Program-made: the position numbers and the translations under genes
Notes under the pieces: model-generated
The model's input: only the letters and a program-made list of their open reading frames with translations
Told to the model about the DNA's origin: nothing
The model's database searches: none
NCBI RefSeq assembly: GCF_035515275.1
Contig: NZ_DATJBQ010000139.1
Span: 1-18,640 of the forward strand
Length of the DNA: 18,640 nt
Direction: 5' to 3'
Source: Pusillimonas sp035515275
GTDB taxonomy: Bacteria > Pseudomonadota > Gammaproteobacteria > Burkholderiales > Burkholderiaceae_B
Shown here: positions 14,114-18,640 of the stretch, piece after piece
Position numbering within the stretch: position 1 is the stretch's first letter
How the letters are laid out: each line of letters begins with the position of its first letter

Positions 14114-14865
14114 CTCAGCAAGACAGCTTCATCTCTCATCTGATCGAACTGCGCACACGTCTGCTGAAGGCCGTAGGCGCCATTCTGGTCGTATTCGTTG
14201 CGTTATTTTTGTACCCCGGGCCCTCGGTTATTTACGACCTGCTGGCCCAGCCCATGCTGGCCTCGCTGCCGCAAGGCACCCGCATGATCGCCACGGGTGT
14301 CATCACGCCGTTCATGGTGCCCGTCAAGGTGACCTTGCTGGCTGCATTCGTCATCACCCTGCCCATCGTGCTTTATCAGGCCTGGGCGTTCATTGCGCCG
14401 GGGCTTTACCGGCACGAGCAGCGCCTGGCACTGCCGCTGATCTTTTCCAGCACGGTACTGTTCTTGCTGGGCATGGCATTTTGCTATTTTGTCGTCTTTC
14501 GCACTGTGTTCCACTTTATCGCCGGGTTCGCGCCCGAGTCGATCACGCCCGCACCCGATATCGAGGCCTACGTCAGTTTCGTCCTGACCATGTTCGTGGC
14601 CTTCGGCATCACCTTCGAAGTTCCCGTAGCGGTTATCTTGCTAGTCAAGGCCGGTCTGGTCACCGTACAAAAACTGCGCGAGGCGCGCGGCTATGTCATT
14701 GTGGGCGCCTTCATTATTGCCGCCGTGGTTACCCCCCCCGACGTGCTTAGCCAGTTCATGCTGGCTGTGCCGCTTTGCCTGCTGTTCGAATTAGGCCTGT
14801 TTATAGCGGCGCGCATGAAGCCGCGCGAAGCACGCGACAGCTCCGCCGAAGAAGCGGCGGAATAA
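14110..14865 (+). CDS. tatC: TatC, twin-arginine translocase core subunit
   Basis: Six-helix membrane protein that binds the twin-arginine signal and organises the translocon. In 251 residues it shows the N-terminal HLIELRTRLL (10-19), Phe94 and Glu103 in the first cytoplasmic loop (AWAFIAPGLYRHE) at the signal-binding positions known from E. coli TatC, and Glu170 in GITFEVPVAV. The start is GTG at 14110, overlapping the tatB stop as GTGA, with AAGGG at 14096-14100. The first in-frame ATG lies far inside the protein. The tail (RDSSAEEAAE) is acidic. The next gene is convergent. Confidence 0.96.
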   Translation: MTQQDSFISHLIELRTRLLKAVGAILVVFVALFLYPGPSVIYDLLAQPMLASLPQGTRMIATGVITPFMVPVKVTLLAAFVITLPIVLYQAWAFIAPGLYRHEQRLALPLIFSSTVLFLLGMAFCYFVVFRTVFHFIAGFAPESITPAPDIEAYVSFVLTMFVAFGITFEVPVAVILLVKAGLVTVQKLREARGYVIVGAFIIAAVVTPPDVLSQFMLAVPLCLLFELGLFIAARMKPREARDSSAEEAAE

Positions 14866-14871
14866 GCCCGC

Positions 14872-14892
14872 GCAGGCGGCAACGCCGTCTGC
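14872..14892. terminator. Hairpin between convergent tatC and the DegS-like gene
   Basis: GCAGGCGGC at 14872-14880 pairs with GCCGTCTGC at 14884-14892 (9 bp, one G-U, AAC loop) in the 46-base convergent gap. A second hairpin, TCCGCC/GGCGGA at 14842-14861, lies in the end of tatC. Neither has a T-run, so terminator function for both genes is inferred from position and stem strength. Confidence 0.4.
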
Positions 14893-14911
14893 CAGATAGC
14901 CACCCATTGCG

Positions 14912-16075
14912 CTAAGGTCGGCGGCCCCCATTTTGCAGCGCAGGCCGGGCACCCACCTGCAGGGTCAGGGTGCTTTTTCGTCCAGCGCGCAGTATTTGCA
15001 GCTGAGTCTGGCTTTCGGGCTCCAGTCGCGCGATCTGATTCAAGAAGCCTATTGTGTTCTGCACCGGCGCATCGCCCAACCCCAGCACAATATCGCCCAC
15101 GCGCAGCCCCGCCTTGGCCGCCGGCCCGCCGCGCAAAATGCCGGCAACAATCACACCGTCGCGGCGCTTCAGATTAAAGGCCTTGGCCAACTCGGGGGTA
15201 ATGTCTTGCGGCTCGATGCCCAGCCAACCCCGCGTAACACGGCCTGTGGCAATAATTTGCTCGAGCACCGATTGCGCTGCCGCCGACGGAATGGCAAAAC
15301 CGATTCCCAGCGACCCCCCTGTCTCTGAATAAATGGCTGTATTGATGCCGATAAGGCGGCCCTGGGTGTCGATAAGCGCACCGCCCGAGTTACCCGGGTT
15401 AATGGCGGCGTCGGTCTGAATAAAATTCTCGTAAATATTAATGCCCAGCCGGTTGCGGCCCAGGGCCGACACGATGCCCATGGTAGTGGTCTGCCCCACA
15501 CCAAACGGGTTCCCGATAGCCAGCACTACGTCGCCCACCTGTACTTCGTGTGAGCCATTGAAGGTGATGCTTGAAAGGCTGTCCAGATCAATCTTCAGTA
15601 CCGCCAGGTCGCTTTCGGGGTCGGCCCCCACCAGCTTGGCGCGCGCCTCGCGTCCGTCGTGCAGGGCAACCTCAATCGCATCGGCCGCTTCAATTACGTG
15701 GTAGTTTGTTAGAACATAGCCGTCGGGCCGCACAATGACGCCCGAGCCCAGCGTGGTTGCTTCGCGCTTACGTGTAAGACCTGGCAGGCTTTGCAGCAGC
15801 CGAGACAGCTCGGGGTCATTTAACAAAGGCGAAACCAGCTCGGTGGTTTGCTTGGTGGTATATACGTTGACCACGGCCGGCGCCGCCTGCGCCACCGCAT
15901 CAGCATAAGAGGTCGCCCCGCCCGGTAACGACGCAACCGCCGGCACCGACCCCGCGCCGGCCTGAGGCACCCCGGCCGAGCGCCCTAGCCAATCGGGCCG
16001 GAGGGTGGCGACTATGAATAAAATACCCAGACACACTGTTACGGTTTGGGCGAAAAGCAACCAGAATCGACGCAT
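14912..16075 (-). CDS. DegS/AlgW-like membrane-anchored HtrA serine protease
   Basis: HtrA-family (S1C) periplasmic protease. The 387-residue product has an N-terminal membrane anchor (about 4-24), a linker, a trypsin-like domain with triad His126 (LTNYHVIEA), Asp156 (PESDLAVLKID) and Ser230 (NPGNSGGALID), and one PDZ domain (about 282-375, GVIVAGILRGGPAAKAGLRVGDIVLGLGD). An anchor plus a single PDZ matches DegS/AlgW, which cut anti-sigma factors after envelope stress, rather than the two-PDZ DegP/DegQ. The actual substrate is unknown. A longer frame begins at 16156; the start at 16075 (MRRFWLLFAQ) is preferred because the extra 27 residues would spoil the short cytoplasmic end and overlap the Nif3 gene. 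It is divergent from Nif3 by 13 bases. Confidence 0.9.
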   Translation of the reverse strand: MRRFWLLFAQTVTVCLGILFIVATLRPDWLGRSAGVPQAGAGSVPAVASLPGGATSYADAVAQAAPAVVNVYTTKQTTELVSPLLNDPELSRLLQSLPGLTRKREATTLGSGVIVRPDGYVLTNYHVIEAADAIEVALHDGREARAKLVGADPESDLAVLKIDLDSLSSITFNGSHEVQVGDVVLAIGNPFGVGQTTTMGIVSALGRNRLGINIYENFIQTDAAINPGNSGGALIDTQGRLIGINTAIYSETGGSLGIGFAIPSAAAQSVLEQIIATGRVTRGWLGIEPQDITPELAKAFNLKRRDGVIVAGILRGGPAAKAGLRVGDIVLGLGDAPVQNTIGFLNQIARLEPESQTQLQILRAGRKSTLTLQVGARPALQNGGRRP

Positions 16076-16088
16076 AAGGCACACGATA

Positions 16089-16865
16089 ATGAAACGAATC
16101 GATAGATCCGACTTGAGCAACTGGCTGGACGCAACGTTGCAGCCACAACAGTTCAAAGACTACTGCCCCAACGGCCTGCAGGTCGAGGGCGCGCAAAGCA
16201 TCAGCCACATTATCACCGGAGTCACCGCTTCACGCGCACTGCTCGAAGAGGCGATCCGCCGAAAGGCCGATACGGTGTTTGTTCACCACGGATGGTTCTG
16301 GAAAAACGAAGATGCCCGCCTTATCGGCACCAAGCGCGAGCGCATTGCACTAGCCCTGCAACACGGCCTGAACCTGTTTGCGTATCACCTGCCGTTGGAC
16401 GCGCACCCCCAACTGGGCAACAACGCCCAATTAGGCCAGGTGCTGGGCCTTACCCCCGACCTGGATGCCGAGGGCAAGCCACGCAACTGCGGCCCCGACG
16501 ATCTGGTCTGGCTAGGTCGTTGCCCCGCAGGCACGACGCTCGAAAGCCTGAGCCACACCGTGGCCCAGGCCCTGAACCGCGAACCATTGGTTATCGGCGA
16601 CCCCCAACAAACCATCGAGCGTGTCGCCTGGTGCACGGGCGGCGCGCAAGACATGATGCAGGCGGCTGTGGATGCGGGCGCGCAGGTATACATTACCGGC
16701 GAAGCCTCGGAGCCTAATTTTCATATTGCGAACGAAACCGGCGTGGGATTTATTGCCGCAGGCCATCACGCCACCGAGCGCTATGGCGCGCAGGCAGTGG
16801 GCCGGGCCATCGCCGACCATTTCGGCGTCAAGGTAGAGTTTGTCGACCTGACCAACCCGGTATAG
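16089..16865 (+). CDS. Nif3-like dinuclear metal centre protein (YbgI/GTP cyclohydrolase I type 2 family)
   Basis: Member of the conserved Nif3/YbgI family, which forms a hexameric ring with a dinuclear metal site; its physiological reaction is unsettled despite the 'GTP cyclohydrolase I type 2' name in databases. The 258-residue protein carries the metal ligands expected from E. coli YbgI: His66 and His67 in VFVHHGWFW, Asp104 in YHLPLDAH, His226 and Glu230 in GHHATERYG. The N-terminus LSNWLDATLQPQQFKDYCPNGLQVEG is characteristic. ATG 16089 is chosen over the open-frame start at 16005, which lies inside the divergent protease gene. There is no visible Shine-Dalgarno. A strong hairpin at 16922-16956 follows it. 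Confidence 0.93.
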   Translation: MKRIDRSDLSNWLDATLQPQQFKDYCPNGLQVEGAQSISHIITGVTASRALLEEAIRRKADTVFVHHGWFWKNEDARLIGTKRERIALALQHGLNLFAYHLPLDAHPQLGNNAQLGQVLGLTPDLDAEGKPRNCGPDDLVWLGRCPAGTTLESLSHTVAQALNREPLVIGDPQQTIERVAWCTGGAQDMMQAAVDAGAQVYITGEASEPNFHIANETGVGFIAAGHHATERYGAQAVGRAIADHFGVKVEFVDLTNPV

Positions 16866-16921
16866 ATACGGCCGTTTACCGCTGTTTCCACGCGCCTTGC
16901 TGCGGCGGCAGGCCGGACTTG

Positions 16922-16961
16922 ACCATGCCTTGAGGCAAGCTGCCTTAAGGCATGGTTTCTT
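16922..16961. terminator. Strong hairpin terminator between Nif3 and mscL
   Basis: Positions 16922-16937 pair with 16941-16956 in a 16-bp stem (one G-U) around an AGC loop; the core is CCATGCCTTGAGGCA and its complement. TTTCTT follows on the plus strand, which suits termination of the Nif3 transcript. On the minus strand no T-run follows, but the stem lies 22 bases past the mscL stop and may also serve it. Confidence 0.8.
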
Positions 16962-16977
16962 GCAAATGACCCGAAGC

Positions 16978-17436
16978 CTACTTCTTGAGCAGGTCGCGGA
17001 TCTCGCGCAACAACAAAATGTCGTCGGGCGTAACTTGGGGTGGCGGCGCCCCGACAGCCTCTTCGCGCTCGAAGCTTTTTCGGGCGCGATTAACGGCCTT
17101 GACCATGAAGAACACCACCAGGGCCAGCAGCAAGAAGTTAATGAAAATGGTAATGAAGTTGCCCCAGGCCAGCACATTTCCGCCGGCCTCGACAATGGCT
17201 TCGTACGTTCGCGGTCCGGTGTAGTTCTGGGGTTCTTTCAGCACCCAGAACAAATTGGTGAAGTCGACCTGACCGCCCAATATGAAACTGATTATGGGCA
17301 TGATCACGTCTTTTACCAACGAATCGATAATCTTGCCAAAGGCCGCTCCGATGATCACACCAACGGCAAGGTCGATCATGTTGCCTTTGACAGCGAACTC
17401 ACGAAATTCAGCTAAAAAACCACGTGCGCCATTCAT
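16978..17436 (-). CDS. mscL: MscL, large-conductance mechanosensitive channel
   Basis: Pentameric inner-membrane channel that opens under membrane tension to release solutes on hypo-osmotic shock. The 152-residue protein (E. coli 136) has the N-terminal amphipathic helix GFLAEFREFAVKGN, TM1 (about 19-45) with the constriction motif IDLAVGVIIGAAFGKIIDSLVKD, a periplasmic loop, TM2 (about 92-117, NFITIFINFLLLALVVFFMVKAVN) and a C-terminal cytoplasmic helix DDILLLREIRDLLKK. The extra length lies in the periplasmic loop and the segment before the last helix. GAGGA stands eight bases before the start (minus strand). It is divergent from petA and convergent with the Nif3 gene. Confidence 0.96.
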   Translation of the reverse strand: MNGARGFLAEFREFAVKGNMIDLAVGVIIGAAFGKIIDSLVKDVIMPIISFILGGQVDFTNLFWVLKEPQNYTGPRTYEAIVEAGGNVLAWGNFITIFINFLLLALVVFFMVKAVNRARKSFEREEAVGAPPPQVTPDDILLLREIRDLLKK

Positions 17437-17454
17437 ATGAAATATCCTCGGTGA

Positions 17455-17484
17455 TTACACCCTGTAGCGGGCTAACGCTATAAT
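17455..17484 (+). promoter_or_regulatory. Candidate sigma70 promoter for petAB
   Basis: TATAAT at 17479-17484 is a consensus -10 with TTACAC at 17455-17460 as a weak -35 (18-base spacer). Initiation near 17491 would give a leader of about 70 bases. A second pair, TTGAAA 17491-17496 with TTAATA 17512-17517, lies downstream. The same 125-base region must also drive mscL on the minus strand, where TATTAT and TTGAAT occur at near-promoter spacing. Confidence 0.5.
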
Positions 17485-17561
17485 ACGCGGTTGAAAGAAT
17501 ATTCAACATAGTTAATACATTGAATTTCGCTGCTCGATTGGGCACGAACAAGGATACAAGC

Positions 17562-18221
17562 ATGAGTCAGGACAAGTCACAGTTTGACGGCGTCTCAGCA
17601 GACGGAGCAGTTGCCCTTGATGCAAATCTTCCGCCTGATCCGTCGCGGCGCTTATGGGTGGCCACCACCTGTGCGGTGGGCGGCGTAGCCGGTCTCGCAA
17701 CCGCCGTTCCTTTTGTCGGTTCGTTTGCTCCGTCAGACAAGGCCCGTGCGGCCGGCGCCCCGGTTCAGGTCGACCTTTCGGGCATTCCCGAAGGCCAGAT
17801 GCGCACCGTCGAGTGGCGCGGCAAGCCGGTCTGGGTGCTGCACCGCACCCAGCAGCAAATCGACGAACTCAAAGACAACGACGAGTTCCTGGCCGACCCG
17901 CAATCCGACCGCCCCGGCTTCACCCCCGAGTACGCCAAGAATGAATTCCGCTCGCGCGACCCCAAGTATCTGGTCGCTGTGGGCATTTGCACCCACCTGG
18001 GTTGCTCGCCTACCCCGCACTTGGCAGCCGGCCCCGGGCCCGGCCTGCCCGCTGACTGGGAAGGCGGCTTTTTCTGCCCCTGCCACGGTTCCGCCTTCGA
18101 TCTGGCCGGCCGGGTCTACAAAAACGTACCCGCACCCGACAACCTCGAGGTGCCGCCTTACGAGTTTTCGGCCGATGGCACCAGCGTCACTATTGGTGTC
18201 GACGAAAACAACAGGGCCTGA
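17562..18221 (+). CDS. petA: PetA, Rieske iron-sulfur subunit of cytochrome bc1
   Basis: Carries the [2Fe-2S] cluster that takes electrons from ubiquinol and passes them to cytochrome c1 in the periplasm. In 219 residues: a cytoplasmic N-terminus, twin arginine (SRRLWVA, Arg29-Arg30) before a membrane anchor (about 32-55), and the Rieske domain with CTHLGC (cluster ligands Cys143 and His145) and CPCHGS (Cys172 and His175); Cys148 and Cys174 should form the disulfide. Rieske proteins are known Tat substrates, so it is a likely client of the tatABC genes upstream. ATG 17562 has AAGGA at 17550-17554; an upstream TTG frame start at 17520 lacks such support. petB follows after 54 bases. Confidence 0.96.
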   Translation: MSQDKSQFDGVSADGAVALDANLPPDPSRRLWVATTCAVGGVAGLATAVPFVGSFAPSDKARAAGAPVQVDLSGIPEGQMRTVEWRGKPVWVLHRTQQQIDELKDNDEFLADPQSDRPGFTPEYAKNEFRSRDPKYLVAVGICTHLGCSPTPHLAAGPGPGLPADWEGGFFCPCHGSAFDLAGRVYKNVPAPDNLEVPPYEFSADGTSVTIGVDENNRA

Positions 18222-18275
18222 CCCGCAACTGAACCATTACGCCTCGTAAGATAAAGATATAAAGGAACCGTTTCC

Positions 18276-18640
18276 ATGGCTGGCGAGAAAACCGTCGAAA
18301 CGACAGGGCTCTTAGGTTGGATAGACAGGCGCTTCCCAGCGTCCAAGCTGTTCAAAGAGCACATGTCAGAATACTACGCTCCAAAGAACTTCAACTTTTG
18401 GTACTTCTTCGGGTCACTGGCGCTGTTGGTGCTGGTCATCCAGATCGTGACCGGCATTTTCCTGGTCATGAACTACAAACCCGACGGCGAGCTTGCCTTC
18501 AATTCCGTCGAGTTCATTATGCGCGAAGTCCCCTGGGGCTGGCTGATCCGCTACATGCACTCTACCGGCGCCTCGATGTTCTTCGTGGTGGTGTACCTGC
18601 ACATGCTGCGCGGCCTGTTTTACGGCTCGTACCGCAAGCC
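18276..18640 (+). CDS. petB: PetB, cytochrome b of the bc1 complex (5' part only)
   Basis: Integral membrane subunit that holds hemes bL and bH and both quinone sites. Only the first 121 codons are in the window; the gene runs off the right edge with the frame intact. The visible part covers the N-terminal helix (LLGWIDRRFPASKLFKEHM), TM A (about 41-65, FGSLALLVLVIQIVTGIFLVMNY) and TM B with heme-ligand histidines His95 (RYMHSTGAS) and His109 (YLHMLRGL). AAAGGAA at 18261-18267 provides the ribosome binding site. It should be followed by petC (cytochrome c1), as is usual for this operon; that gene is outside the window. Confidence 0.95.
   Translation, partial: MAGEKTVETTGLLGWIDRRFPASKLFKEHMSEYYAPKNFNFWYFFGSLALLVLVIQIVTGIFLVMNYKPDGELAFNSVEFIMREVPWGWLIRYMHSTGASMFFVVVYLHMLRGLFYGSYRK

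Noticed and set aside
1..18640. Search for a novel accessory system, mobile element or CRISPR array
   Set aside because: All substantial coding sequence falls into known housekeeping families; no transposase, integrase, regularly spaced repeats, tRNA-linked insertion or shift in composition was seen by eye.

Overview
The window reads as ordinary chromosome from a GC-rich betaproteobacterium, most likely Burkholderiales of the Alcaligenaceae type (Bordetella/Pusillimonas-like). This rests on the gene order (mla genes, an ABC-2 exporter, ibaG, murA, the his genes, tatABC, a DegS-like protease, Nif3, mscL, petAB) and on protein wording recalled from memory; no database search was possible. Twenty-five protein genes are supported, covering about 93 % of the sequence. 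No tRNA, rRNA, IS element, CRISPR array, prophage or defence system was seen.

Layout: 1-407 has no convincing gene but holds terminator-like hairpins and a possible promoter. 408-4083 carries mlaF-mlaE-mlaD-mlaA-mlaC, which keep the outer-membrane lipid layer asymmetric by retrograde phospholipid transport. A strong intrinsic terminator follows at 4184-4217, directly before the start codon of the next gene. 4221-5803 encodes an ABC-2 type ATPase/permease pair, followed by ibaG (BolA family) and murA (peptidoglycan precursor synthesis), with short gaps or overlaps. From 7312, hisG-hisD-hisB-hisH-hisA-hisF-hisI-hisE encode most of histidine biosynthesis; hisC and hisZ are not in the window. tatA-tatB-tatC (13218-14865) encode the twin-arginine translocase.

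After tatC the direction changes. A membrane-anchored DegS-like serine protease (minus strand) is divergent from a Nif3-family gene with only 13 bases between the start codons. Nif3 converges on mscL (minus strand) across a strong 16-bp hairpin. mscL and petA diverge from a shared promoter region. petA (Rieske protein) and the truncated petB (cytochrome b) start the cytochrome bc1 operon at the right edge.

The clusters link functionally in two ways. Mla, MurA and MscL all serve the cell envelope. The Rieske protein has a twin-arginine N-terminus and is a likely client of the TatABC translocase encoded 3 kb upstream.

I found no previously undescribed system. The observations most worth checking are regulatory or comparative: the terminator/promoter/start-codon pile-up at 4148-4223, the missing hisC and mlaB, several his genes without a Shine-Dalgarno sequence, the 13-base divergent gap, and hairpins or palindromes around the tat genes.
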